A DNA stretch of 64,000 nucleotides, from positions 32,375,872 through 32,439,871 of the forward strand of contig JACDQD010000004.1 in the NCBI GenBank assembly GCA_019843655.1. Direction: 5' to 3'. The position numbers and the translations under genes were made by a program. This document shows positions 13,292-24,864 of the stretch, piece by piece. The first letter of the stretch is position 1. Every line of letters starts with the position of its first letter. The DNA is from Lethocerus indicus (taxonomy: Eukaryota > Arthropoda > Insecta > Hemiptera > Belostomatidae). The notes below the pieces were generated by a model. The model was not told the origin of the DNA and did no database searches. It saw only the letters and a program-made list of their open reading frames with translations.

Positions 13292-13834
13292 TTGGGTCGA
13301 CGACTAAGTAATTGCGGAATTCACCGACAAATGGCGTTCTACGTATTTTTTAAGCACGTCAACATCTTTGCAGAGATAAGCCGTAGATGGTTTTTGGAAT
13401 GCGCGTATAAGATACATTCAGCTTCTCTGCAATGTTCCTCGTCGGACTACGGCGATCCGAATCAATAATAATGGCCTTTATTAGGTCATTATCGACCTCC
13501 ACTGGACGTCCGGAGCGCTCCTCATCTTTTAATGAAAAATCCCCCGACCGGAATTTCGCGAACCGGTACCGACACTGCCGTTCTTTTAAGGCTTCGTCAC
13601 CGTACACAGCGTACAACTTTTTATGAGCCTGTGAAGCACTAACACCTTTGCGAAAATGCTCACTTTGGTGGTTTTAGCATTTTATACACACACACAATTC
13701 AACTGGTCAATGTAATTTCGATACCGAATGTTTCAGAAAGGACCAAATGATAACGTATCGAAGAATCTTATCCGTGCAAAGATGTCGACACGTACTTGTC
13801 GGTGAATTCGGCAATTACTTAGTCGTCGACCCAA
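13292..13834 (-). mobile_element. Internally deleted mariner (mellifera type)
   Basis: The ends are inverted repeats (ttgggtcgacgactaagtaa at 13292 and its complement ending at 13834), each flanked by a TA target duplication (13290-13291, 13835-13836). The TIR sequence resembles mellifera-subfamily mariners. The element is 543 bp against about 1.3 kb for full-length mariners, so most of the catalytic domain is deleted. It encodes only the transposase N-terminal helix-turn-helix region on the minus strand. Confidence 0.85.
13359..13680 (-). pseudogene. Mariner transposase N-terminal fragment
   Basis: Family role: the N-terminal helix-turn-helix binds the element's terminal repeats before a C-terminal DD34D domain cuts and joins DNA. 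Seen here: a likely start near 13680, a frame break near 13661, then EHFRKGVSASQAHKKLYAVYG, ERQCRYRFAKFRSGDFSLKD and RSGRPVEVDNDLIKAI in family order. The frame ends at a stop soon after the second helix-turn-helix region (NIAEKLNVSYTRI). No catalytic aspartate block remains, so the product would be inactive. Confidence 0.85.
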
Positions 13835-13973
13835 TATTAAATATAAACGTATTTGTACGTTCTCCGTTCTCTCTCGGATTTGGGGACCGAAACCGCGGGC
13901 GAGCCGGGAAGACGAATAGCGGGGGGAAGGGTAGGTAAACAGGAAAGGGGTGGGATACGGAAGAAGGGGGTGA

Positions 13974-14024
13974 AGAAGAGAGAGAGAGAGATGGAGAGAG
14001 GAGAGAGAGGGAGAGAGGGAGAGA

Positions 14025-14076
<52 letters not shown>

Positions 14077-14079
14077 GGG
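13974..14079. repeat. (GA)n / GGGA-rich microsatellite
   Basis: Imperfect GA dinucleotide run with GGA interruptions. Frames through it are low complexity and not genes. Confidence 0.95.
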
Positions 14080-16415
14080 CAGCCGGGAGTGAAGATCAAT
14101 ATAACCGGGGCAGGAGGGAACCGGGAGCTGGAAACCGGGAACTGGGGATACAACCCCCTCCCCATCCCCTACCATTCGCCCCATCCTCATCATAACGCCA
14201 AAACCATATAGCATATTCCAGTCGTTGATTGACTATTAACTGTTACACTTCAGGGCCCATAAAGCCATTAAAAAAAAGGTCCAGCCAGATAAAACTGATG
14301 ACAGGAAATTATTGGCAATCACTTTCACGCTCTATAATATTTCAAATACACGCGCTCGGAAGAATCTTGTAGATTCTGTTTGAAAAATTAGTTCAGAGCG
14401 GTTTATAATGAGAATGAACAAAGAAAATTATAAATTCGAAATGTGTACCCTTTTTCAGTCTTTTCTCACGTCTCCAAAAAACATGTGCAGTATCAAAAAC
14501 ATTTTTAATTAATTTAAACTATAGTAGTGTTTCTCTATCCGATGACAGAGATTTCGTCACGTTTAGAGATTGCAAAATTATAGTTTTTTTGCAATCTTGT
14601 TGCAGCATTGTTGGCTCGACCGTTGAAAGAAACACTGTTGAATCGGTCCCCGTTGTCGTGATATTTTTCATTTCTCGGATATTGCGATATTCGGAAAAAA
14701 CAGAATTAAGAGCCCCAAAATACTGGCCGTGTTGTTGTAATAGTGGCGTCTTCGTTTCGGTGTCCACATCGGGGAAGATTCGATATGTCGATACGCTGGG
14801 GTTAAAGTTGGGCGGGACATTACAGTCGGAATTTACAATTACTGGGTGGGTAAACTGTAATTTTACTCCCTACTCAACGACTACCGAGAGTACAACAATC
14901 ACAAGGACGAAATTTTAAATCGCAAACATATTTCTGTGTTCCAAAAAATTACTTTAAACGGCTTGATCTGCCGATAAAATAGGCGTATTATTTTTCGCGC
15001 TTTCCTAGACCGGTTTCCTCGCGAGTATCTCGTCACTTGAAAAGCTGGAATTCTGTACGACGACGGCCGAACGGGATCAAACAAACCTGTTGTACGCGTC
15101 GGAGGGTGGCGTACATCGTTTAAATGATTCATTGTTTAGGCCCCCCCCACCACCACGACAATAAAACAGACATATCGCGGGTTTATTATTACGTCGTCCG
15201 CGATGAAAACAATTATACGAGCCCATTGTCCGGCAAATCCGGTATTTATCGGGGACGTTGATGGGGGTGAGGCGGGGGGGGCTCGCCGCCGCGCTTTTGA
15301 AATGTCTGGATACCGATAAAAATAATATAAAATCCCGACAGGGCCACTGAAGACGGCGTACGACCGAAAAAACTGAATGGATTCTCAGAATAGAATTGAA
15401 TTTATCCGGCGGACAAAGCCAAAGATTAATCCTCCGCAGAAAATCGCCCAGAAATAATGGGGCGCGTTAAATTGTAATTACGGATTATAAATTTTCGCCC
15501 GCTTTTAAATTAAGTAGGAACCGACGGAAGATGGGGGATGAAGTGGGAGAGGGTTGCTAATCTCGACGCCGACGCCGTCGCCACCGCCTCTCGACTAAAT
15601 CCTTTCTGAAACCTGATTTACGACCCCTCGTATATTTTAACTTTTTTTTTTAATAAAGTGCTCTTTTTAGTGGTCAGTATAAAAAACAAGCGGGGGAGGG
15701 GGGAACAATCGAAAGTACTTGGAATACCCGACAGGCAGTAAGTTCTGTGTATAGCAGAATATATGACTGGAATAAAAGGATTGGGTATTTGAGCTTGTTT
15801 CACCTTTCAGTATAATGAGTTGAGTTCTCTTGATATATTTTTTTAATGGGATTTTTACGATTCACACTTTGCCTATTTCTGAACATGAGTGGTGTCTCGC
15901 CTTCTACAATGACTTCAGACGTCCCTCAAACCGGATTTACACTGCGAAATGCGTAAAACTTGTTTTACGGCGTAAAATGTTTATTCTATAAGGTGTTTTC
16001 ATGAACTGCAAAAGAGATGTTACGATGCGAAATCGGTGCCAAGAACCCGTTTTATACAGCAAAATAGGTGTTGGTAAGCCGTTTACAACGCATAATCGAG
16101 GCTTAATGGCTGTTTTACACGAGGATATCGGCCTTTAAAACCGAATTCACACCGGTTTTGCAACCTAAAACGCCGCTACGAGTTACTAACGAAACTTCTA
16201 GACTCTATTATAAAGAACTGCACAATTATTATAAAGCTACAAAGAAGTATGTATTTGCATTGGCAGTTAGGCTTTGTCTCGTTCCGACCGTTGGCCACTT
16301 CATCGAAAGTGCTCCTAGTGATAGGTCATCGAACAGCACTTGTGCCACTAAGTCCCTTAGCCCTATATTATCTAATTTTCCCTTCTTTCCACGCGCGGCT
16401 CAGGAACCTATGTCC
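14080..16415. other. No gene recognised
   Basis: Mixed to AT-rich sequence. A small hairpin (gattgcaaaa / ttttttgcaatc) lies near 14567-14597, and 15930-16150 has vague taaaa/tttta-rich repetition. Open frames at 14589-14918 and 16158-16520 lack motifs. Confidence 0.45.
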
Positions 16416-16490
16416 GTCAGGAACCTAAGAAGGGGGAGGAAGACAATATCCGAGGAGGGGGAAAAGAAGGGGTTGAAGGGGATGAAATCC
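16416..16490. repeat. Left flanking direct repeat of the 32-bp array
   Basis: Begins gtcaggaacctaagaagggg and ends ggttgaaggggatgaaat. It recurs at 16816-16891, 400 bp downstream, in the same orientation. Confidence 0.8.
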
Positions 16491-16524
16491 CCTAACCCCC
16501 AATCTAAACCCCTCATCTAAATAC

Positions 16525-16815
16525 CCCATTTTTCGGCCTAAAAACAGCATTTTTGGGCCAATTTTGCGCCTAAAAACCGTATTTTCCGACATGAAAACGG
16601 CATGTTTGGACCGATTTTGCGTCTAAAAACCGCATTTTTGGGCCAATTTTGCGCCTAAAAACCGCTTTTATCGGCCTAAAAAGGACATGTCTGGGCCGAT
16701 ATTTCGTAAAAACATTTTTGGGCCAATTTTGCACCCAAAAACCGAATTTTTCGTCCAAAAACGGTTTTTCAGCCTATAAGCGATTTTTCGTCTATAAACC
16801 TAAAAAGGATTTTTC
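16525..16815. repeat. Diverged 32-bp tandem repeat, locus A
   Basis: Repeats of roughly cctaaaaaccgcattttt + gggccaattttgcg, about 32 bp, heavily mutated and mixed with half-units. The same unit forms a second array at 20345-20780. No coding potential is evident. Confidence 0.8.
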
Positions 16816-16891
16816 GTCAGGAACCTAAAAAGGGGGAGGAAGACACCTATACGGGAAAGGGGAATAGACGGGGTTGAAGGGGATGAAATGC
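16816..16891. repeat. Right flanking direct repeat of the 32-bp array
   Basis: Begins gtcaggaacctaaaaagggg, then a diverged middle, then ggttgaaggggatgaaat. With 16416-16490 it brackets the array like a long direct repeat or a segmental duplication boundary. Confidence 0.8.
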
Positions 16892-17760
16892 CCGGTGATG
16901 AAACGGCGTTGTGTCGAATTAAGGGGCCGGGTCCCACCGAACTGGTTTATTAATGGGGCTGGAAACCGGAAGCAAATGGGCCCCTCACTAATGAGCGGGG
17001 CCTCCCACTTTATCCCGCGAGGGAAAACTCTGGAAAACTTGGGGGGGGGGGGAGGGAGAAACGAGAAAAATAACATATTAGACACAATCAATTATTTATG
17101 AATATACGCGTGCCCAGATCTTCCTTCGGCAACCTCGTCCATACAGTGAAAATCTTTCGTTTTCGCACAAATAATTTCCTTACACGTGCCGAATACAGTA
17201 GTGTCGACAATTTGTACTAGAAGTCATATTAGTCGGTTTAATAAGGGATGAAAATAGGGGAGTGAGGGGGTCTTATCACTGCAGGATTGAAAATCAAAAT
17301 TCCTGTTTATATCCGATCTATTATTTATGACCACTGGATTTAAATGAAACATAAGGTATTGTATTTTCAAAATTTTCAGAAAACTCGAAAGGATTCCTCA
17401 GAAAACAAAGCTGAATAAATTGGCCCTGGTTGATTTTGGAGAAACGTTTTGAAATTCGGGTTGGCCCTAATAATCCAGTTTACCTCCGCCCCCCCCCCCA
17501 CCATTTGATTCCCCTGTCGGGATCTGTCTGAGGAAACAGAAGTGGAAGGAAATACGCTGTAAATGGAGCCTAATGAGATGCCCCCCACCCCCCACTCAGG
17601 ACTAACCAAGTAATCCCCCCCAGCCCACACAACCCTCTCTTCTATTTGCCTCCCTTCTAAAACGGCCCTTCACCCCTTAGCTGTAAGGGTCAAGTCCACT
17701 CCTAGCCCTTGGTGAAGAAGAAATAGGATAGTCTGGCATCCAGATCATCACCTCCGAGAT
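16892..17760. other. No gene recognised; G/C homopolymers
   Basis: Mixed sequence with a G12 run near 17041 and C-rich runs at 17490-17620. No exon or transposon was identified. Confidence 0.45.
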
Positions 17761-19099
17761 GAGACACAAGATCAAAGGAATGATACAAAAATAAATAAAT
17801 ATCCTGAGGTAGAAGGTAATATTTTTAGAGAGTCGCTAATGGTGATTGACACAGATTCATATGTAAACATTTCATATGCTTATTATTTGGCCTCTTACAG
17901 TGCAAAATTCACAGTATTATTTAAATGCAAAAACTGAAAATCTCCTCTTGGGAATAATGTGCTCATAAACCATTAACATATCCCAGCTAAAAAACTGCAT
18001 TTATGATAAAATTTTTTTTTAATTTATCACATTTCACCTTAGGCATTCGATAGAAAATGATTTGTTTTTATATAATTTTGGGAGAAAATTATAAATAACA
18101 GTTGAGTAGGATCATGCTGTAAAGTGCTGTCATCTACTGTCACATTAGGGAACCGTTAGCTTATATTCTACAGGAAGTAGTGTTTATTATAATCTCTTGA
18201 TAACATATTTATATAATATTAAATATTTTAGGTACCTATATAATATAAGATCGGTATTTTTTATTATATTTAATTATTTGACTCATTCTATTCTCAATAT
18301 CCATTGAACATAAATACAAGATTTGGTTTCCTTCATCAAGTATCTCTTCACATTCCCTAATTTTTATTGTCAAGATAAACTGCTCTGATGGCTACTGTCA
18401 GCAAGGAAATTTATTATTAAATTATTTATTTACACATTACAGAAATTATTTACAAAATAATGACATAAAAATAGTTATCTTAATAACTACATACACTCTC
18501 ATAACTATACATTCTCATAAATACTTTGAAACATAATTTCATTACAATATCAAAGCTATTATAATTTATATATAATAAAAATTCCTAATATATAACTGTT
18601 AGTAACTATTACCAAAAGTTATTTATTTATAATTATCTTCCATTCATATCTTTCATGAATTGATTATTGAAGTATCTAAATGTTTCAAAAATTTAAAATT
18701 TATTTTAGTATTCCTTTACTTTAGTACATGGGAAACAAATACATAGGACAAGATTTATATGTAGCTATAACATTATAATTTGGTAGCAAGTAGAGAGATG
18801 GATCATTGAGATATTTGGGATCATTGGGATATTATACTTATTGGGTTATTATTTAAATTACATAATTAGTGTTTTATTTTCCTATTCATCCCAAAACTAT
18901 AATTTTATAGTAATTAAACAGATTTGTAAATGTGCGATTAAATAATTTGAGGAATATTTTTTGCAAATAAAAAATTATGTAATATAATTCTTGACTTTTA
19001 ATCAGTGTTACTTAAGTGTATAACAGTTGTTATTTTTGTAATGCATTATAAAAATGTGTAATTTTCAAGCACAACTATTTAACTACATGAAAAGTAAAG

Positions 19100-19147
<48 letters not shown>

Positions 19148-19200
19148 TTTTAAACTTTACTTTTCATGTAGTTAAATATATAGTGTAGTTATATATACAT
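17761..19200. other. AT-rich, CpG-depleted island
   Basis: About 1,440 bp with only five CpG dinucleotides counted by eye, and none between about 18255 and 18930. For comparison, 19801-20040 alone holds about 16. The AT content is strikingly high. I find no open frame of note, terminal repeats or splice-bounded exon. It could be an old methylated transcribed region such as a 3' UTR, or an insertion of different origin. Confidence 0.7.
19076..19178. repeat. Near-perfect palindrome around an (AT)n tract
   Basis: The left arm 19076-19103 (tatttaactacatgaaaagt then aaagttaa) is the reverse complement of the right arm 19150-19178, with one extra T. The loop is an AT dinucleotide run of about 42 bp (19103-19144). 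It could extrude as a cruciform. It may be the relic of a small inverted-repeat transposon. Confidence 0.85.
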
Positions 19201-19211
19201 ATACTACTGTG

Positions 19212-19252
19212 GTAGATTTCTTCTCGCTGGTTTGGTCTTTTGCTAGACCGGT
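19212..19252. repeat. Core-bearing repeat family, copy 5 (fragment)
   Basis: Short piece gtagatttcttctcgctgg followed by tttggtcttttgctagaccg, matching the outer part of an arm. The core block is missing. Confidence 0.65.
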
Positions 19253-20174
19253 ATTCTTGTTTATTGTTATATTTATGTAGATATAATACAAATTAAATTA
19301 TTCAAAATTACTACAATAGTATGCATGAAATGGATACTGAACTAAATTATTTGATGGATGCGAATAGAGATAATAAATGTGTGACGCATCTAAACACTAA
19401 TCCCGTATGTAATCATCCAGCTTAAAAGAACGTATACAATGGGCGTATCATTAAAATTGAACAGGAGCATTTTAATACCTGTTGGTTAATTAATTAACGC
19501 ATTAATTATCACAATTAATTTAAAGGTTCGGTTGGTCAGATCCAAATCGTCCCAAATCAAACCCAATTATAATAAAATAAAATTTATGTATTTTTCAATC
19601 TATCCAGTTTCTTTTTTATGCAAAATTTGGTACAATAATGTGCAGACTATGTTATACAATAATAATAAGGAAGACATATTTGTATCGAATGCGTTTGTTA
19701 AAAGTTTTTTAACACGAAACTGGGGGATGTGTGAATGATAAGTTGAATCGGGACTTAACGAGGCGTTGACAATTCCAGTAGGCAGAAGGGTCGTGCTCAA
19801 TTGGGACCAGCCCTTAGGTACATCCCTTAACTTTCCTGCACGAAGTTACACGATCAGGAAGTTCGTTAAGTTCCTTTCGGTCGGGGAATCGGAAGACAAT
19901 AGGATGTCGGTTTTGAGAGTAGGCGTTTAAACATCGCCCGACTGGAAATTGCGAGGAAATATTAAACTGTGACGAATTTCGCCGTGAGACGTGCTCGCCC
20001 CAAGTAGGAGTTTATGGGCGCATTTTATTTCGAGTTTCAACGAATCGGAGCAGAAAGTTTCGCCACCTCAGTTAACTAACTACACGCCGAGCTGGCTGAA
20101 TGAAGAAACCCCCCCACTTATGGTACATGGAGGAAACTGATGAAGTACTGGTATATAATTCTCACAATACCCAT
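19253..20174. other. No gene recognised
   Basis: AT-rich at first and returning to CpG-rich sequence near 19740. Short frames only, no motif. Confidence 0.5.
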
Positions 20175-20345
20175 ACCCGACTCGAAACAATCGACTTAAA
20201 CCGCCAATTTGGACCTCTGAGACCATTAATAAAACGGATATCAAAAATTACCTTAAAAAACTGACAATATACAAAGCCAAACGGTATAGAATGTTCCACC
20301 GAGACATCCAACATCGCTCGCATCCAGAGGTTCCAATCGAAAGTA
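20175..20345 (+). mobile_element. LINE fragment, RT C-terminal region
   Basis: Plus-strand reading gives DLNRQFGPLRPLIKR, KKLTIYKAK and HRDIQHRSHPEVP-like stretches that match the region around YGIELWG in the copies at 51325-51775 and 58742-59263. The matching 3' region reappears at 20918-21085, so the element was split by the repeat array at 20345-20780. Confidence 0.65.
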
Positions 20346-20780
20346 TTATCGGGCCTAAAAACAACATTTTTCGGCCGATTCTTCGTCTGAAAACAGCATT
20401 TTTCGACCTAAAAACGGCATTTTTGGCTAATTTACCGCCTAATAACCACATTTTTGAGCCTAAATACCGTATTTTTGGGCTTAAAAACCGCATTTTTGGG
20501 CGAATTTTGTGCCTAAAAACCGCATTTTTTGGTCTAAAAACGGCATTTGTCGGCCAAATTTTCGTAAAAAAAACCCCATTTTTGGCATAAAACCCACATT
20601 TTTTGGCCTATTTTGGGCCTAAATACCTCATTTTTGGGCTAATTTCGCTCCTATAAACTGCACTTTCGGCCTAAAGACACCGTTTTTCAGCCTAAAAACC
20701 CCATAATGGGCCTATTTTGCACCTAAAAACCCAATTTTTAGACTAAAAACCGCATTTCTGGGGCGATTTTTCGTCAGAAA
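20345..20780. repeat. Diverged 32-bp tandem repeat, locus B
   Basis: Same unit as 16525-16815 (cctaaaaaccgcattttt with gggcnaatttngcg), in many diverged copies. It lies within an interrupted LINE copy. Confidence 0.8.
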
Positions 20781-20917
20781 ACCACCCCACTGGTTCAAGG
20801 GGCAAGTGTAACTCACTTCGGTACACTTGTGGGTGGAATATTGGATCGTTCTGCGTAAATTTTCGAAGAACCTAAATTTTCGATTTTCAATCCGCTGTTT
20901 ATAGGGCCGTGAACTCG

Positions 20918-21085
20918 CCCCCAACGTCGACGAAGTCCAGTTACTTCTCCTCTAATAAACCCATCCACTATCCCCACCACGACGGCTTAAACGCCACAGG
21001 CCCAGAGATCACCTCGGACAGTAGTTAAATAGTGTCAAAAAGTGCCATCATCGGGTGGTTTCTTTGTCGAGACAAACAGGCGAAA
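20918..21085 (+). mobile_element. LINE 3' untranslated region, continuation
   Basis: Contains tcgacgaagtc, acccatccactatcccc, cggcttaaacgccacaggcc, cagagatca and gtgccatcatcgggtgg in the same order as the 3' regions of the LINEs at 40816-41251 and 58742-59263 (those on the opposite strand). Confidence 0.65.
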
Positions 21086-21715
21086 AAAATATACATGCAT
21101 CAATTATACTTATAACTGTAAAGTTGTGTAAAAATAAAAAAGTTAAAATAAAATATAATTCTCGGAAGCCTCCTCCTCCACCCCTAATGAATCCAGGCTA
21201 TCTTCAGTCTATTACCGTGCTGCGGGTGACATCCGGGTCGGGTTTGGACAGAAACTACTTTCCCGACTAATCCGACTAATGGCTGAGGCTGGGGGACGGT
21301 AACCGGGGCTTATTTACCCCTAAGTCGCTTTTTATGCACGATCGGCCGTGTACTACACGTACCGTTGTTAATCCCCCCCGGCGGTAGCGTGCCGCCTCAC
21401 ATATCCCGGTGACCCGCATTCAGTCGAACCATCGAGGCGATCTCCCACCAATTGGGGCCGCCTCAGTAAGTGGATGGCCATTATTGAAATTGGAAAATAA
21501 AAAAAAAAAAACTAACTCCCGAAGATAGAATTATCCCCAATCTCCTGGATAATCTAGAGCGGTGTTTCTCAACGTTTTTTCAAACCCTTTTCCTATCTCG
21601 TTTCTTTCCTCCCGCCCTCCCCCCCCCGCTCCCCATAAACGTAGATACACAAAAATCTCAATAAGTTATCCAAGGTTTCAGCGACCGGACCTTGAATTAC
21701 AACTAACCATGTTAC
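21086..21715. other. No gene recognised
   Basis: Mixed sequence with an A-tract near 21500 and C-rich runs near 21610. Nothing assignable. Confidence 0.5.
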
Positions 21716-21727
21716 GAATTATGCTGT

Positions 21728-21822
21728 CAGTTTAACATACCCCTTTTGTGGTCTGCGAGGGATTGGAATACAGTAGATTTCGTGTGTTTCAGAACCACAC
21801 GAAGAAACACACGAAATCTACG
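21728..21822. repeat. Core-bearing repeat family, copy 6 (minimal inverted copy)
   Basis: A long tail (tttaacataccccttttgtg, gtctgcgaggg, ttggaatacagtag) is followed by atttcgtgtgtttc, a 13-base spacer and the inverse gaaacacacgaaatctacg. The core block is absent. Direct repeats gaattatgctgt (21716-21727) and gaattatgttgt (21823-21834) flank it, 11 of 12 identical. Confidence 0.8.
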
Positions 21823-21834
21823 GAATTATGTTGT

Positions 21835-23082
21835 TATTCATTGTAAATTTCATTCTCAAAATAGTTTGTGTTTAAGAAATTTTTTTTATCTCGCTCATTT
21901 TTCAATTATTATAATACACTTGTTAGACTTATATCGAGCGCTTGCGGATACACAATTTTGTGTATGCGTAAACTGAAATAAAAATCTGTATTAAATAATT
22001 AATTTTCAATCGAATCCATAAATTGGATTTATATACGGATGGAGACAAAAATTATAACACTCCAACAAGTACTAATAACGCTAATCTATTTCAAACGTTT
22101 GTAGACAAAACGTTTTTATCCAAGTTTGATGGAGCCCCTCATACAGTCTCTGCCAAAGCCTTCCCGCGGTGCGTGACCACCAAAACTCATTTAGTAATTG
22201 GAATTCATTCTGCGTTCATGTTGACATTTACTTCTGAGTTATTTTTATCCGGGCCCTCCTATATATGTGTATATACTGTCGGGGTCCTCGACCGCTTAAA
22301 ACGCGTCATTGTTACAATCTACGCTACGGTGTCGACTCGCCACTCCAACGTCCTAATTTCAAACACGGAACCCGAAAATAAAATAAAATAAGTAAATGAA
22401 ATCGAAAATTCTCAGATTACGTGCGGGGATATTGTATCCACGTGTAGGTTCGGAAAGAAAATTTATATTTAGCGATCGCGACGGCCTTTTTTTTTTTTTT
22501 TATTACATTTCCTGAAATTTTCTCGTCCAATAAATATTTATTGAAAAGTATCGTTTCTGGGAAAAATGCCTGCCATAGCTCAAAAGGGCGCCGCGTTTCT
22601 TCAATCCACGTGTATACATTATTCTGTTTTGTTATTTATTTACAGCGCACAACCACAATCCTCGATTATGTCTAGTGACATTGCGCTATGAATTAAATCA
22701 AGGCCCGATTATCGCTGCTAGTTATGGATTCAATTTATCGAACGGTAACGTAGCTATTATACAGTAAAAATACTGATGATTTTTAGTTTCGAGTTCTTAA
22801 AGATTTTGAACATTCAGGAAGCACAGTATTCTTTTACTATTTGCTACAATTTTTTATATATTATATATATTTTTTTACTCAATTAATTGAATATATATTA
22901 TGCTCGAGCGAACATTCAATTTAAACTTTAAAAAATTAACGTTCTACAGAAGTAACGATTCCGTTGCAAATATTCCTCCGTGTTATCTTCTGTCTGAATT
23001 TCGAGACAGTTGAGAGTACAGACTAACACTTGAAGTGTACACGAAGAGTTACTGTAGTTATATGGAGGTTGGGAGGCTAATA

Positions 23083-23086
<4 letters not shown>
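21835..23086. other. No gene recognised
   Basis: Mostly AT-rich. The 122-codon frame at 22023-22391 has no motif, no codon bias and no plausible splice context. Confidence 0.45.

Positions 23087-23146
<60 letters not shown>
23087..23146. repeat. (GA)n microsatellite, about 60 bp
   Basis: Essentially pure GA dinucleotide run. Confidence 0.96.
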
Positions 23147-23149
<3 letters not shown>

Positions 23150-24851
23150 CGCATCACATAATGGCTTAACCCAATTATTGGTCTATTGAGTCAATTACTT
23201 CCGGGGGAAAGAGGAGTTGAATCGATTTCCCGGTATTGTTTCCGCTTCTTTTCGCGCTTAAGAACTAATTAATTAATTCTTGTAATAAAAATGTGGAACG
23301 TCTTAGGCCAATTTTGCAGTCATTCAATCCGCAGACGAATCGTCTATTCAGGGTCGAGCTTGAGAGGTGTCGGTAGAACAAAGTGTAATTTCCTTTTCTT
23401 AATTTTAGAAAATGCGGAAAATCCAAATATTTCTGTAATTATTTTTAAGGTTTGAAAGGTTTGACGTTGTTTTAAAAAGGATCCTTTATAATGTTATTCG
23501 TATTAACATTATTTCTTATACTTTCGAATATCGGGCACTTCTAAGACTAGCCTTCAATGCGCCGATGCAGTGCGGGCTGAGCATCAAGCTCCTTATTGCT
23601 ATACGGTTTACTACAGATTCTTTCGTTTTTGCACGATTTTTTTTAAATGAATTTTTGTCAACAATTCCGAGATATTCACAGTATTTATTTCTATCGTCGT
23701 TTCGAAAAAACCGACCGAAAAAACCCACAGTGCAGACAGGTGTACCTCACTTTTTAGCGGATCGTGTTCTATCTTAGGACCAAATTAGTAATAGAATAAT
23801 TTACTACTTTTCGTAAATTATAAAGCATGAAAATTCATCGGAATGCAGCCCTATTCTACTATAAAGAAATATCCGGATATTTTAATTACGTTAATTGATA
23901 ATTGGAAATTCGTATAATTGGAAATTGGAATACGAAAATTTAATTTACAATTGGCCAATTAATAGATGGGAATTACGTAACAACGCCAATAGTACTAGGA
24001 TTGTTCCCAAAAAAGCCATAAAAAAGGAAGATAGGAATATCTTTCCGGAATGTATACAGTTCCACCTAGCCCTAACTCCGTATTATTTCATGACGTCATA
24101 TATCGATATATCGACACCTCGATTTTCTCATAGTAAATACCGGAACGAACACTTATTTTTACACTACGGGAACGGACAGAATCACTAGTCCTACAGTCCT
24201 TTAAGTCGGCCCGCGGTCCGAGAGACATATTCTTGAAATCGACCCGAGATCGGTACAAAACCGAATAAAACGCTCAGCGAAAATCCAAATTGATAAATTC
24301 CATTACTACGGAAAGGTCAACTATGAAAAATTTGAGACAGAAAACGGCGGATAGGAAGTATCGAACGGAGAACATCGGAATTTCTGCCGGCAAGTATAGA
24401 CGAGAAAATAAATATAATGGAAGATTGAAGGGGGGCGCCCCGCGGAGAGGCGGTCGTGGCAGTTTCCAGTTGGGAGGACAAGAAAAAGCAATTTGGGCAG
24501 GGTACCGCTCTTATTGGCGAGGGTTGACCCGAATATATTCTGCCGGAGGGGTCGCCAACCCCGGTGCACCGGCTTACAACCCCCCCCCCCCACCCCCCGT
24601 TAGCACTGTCTTCACCAACCCCTATGTGCGGGTAGCGGGGGGGGGGGGGGGCGAGCTTCCGTTATTTAGCCCGCCAGATAACCAGTTCGGATTAGGCGAC
24701 AGCTCGTAGAATTCGAATCGACGACCGGGACGTTCGCTGGAGGCGTTTCTCCCGGCCGAAGGAGTAAGGTTTGGGCAACGTCCAATGTCTCAACTGGGTC
24801 TCATCTAATTTCACCGCCCGAAAACTATACTTGCTATAGCAACCGGCGCGT
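23147..24851. other. No gene recognised
   Basis: Mixed sequence with C10 near 24582 and G12 near 24640. The 139-codon frame at 24290-24709 reads through these homopolymers and is low complexity. A short block near 23567-23590 resembles the 69-bp element at 46318-46386. Confidence 0.45.
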
Positions 24852-24864
24852 CTATAATTTACGT

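Noticed and set aside
13815..14214. Minus frames of 116 and 125 codons
   Set aside because: Mostly Ser-Leu from the GA/CT tract; no domain.
24290..24709. 139-codon plus frame
   Set aside because: Runs through C10 and G12 homopolymers and is low complexity; no splice context.
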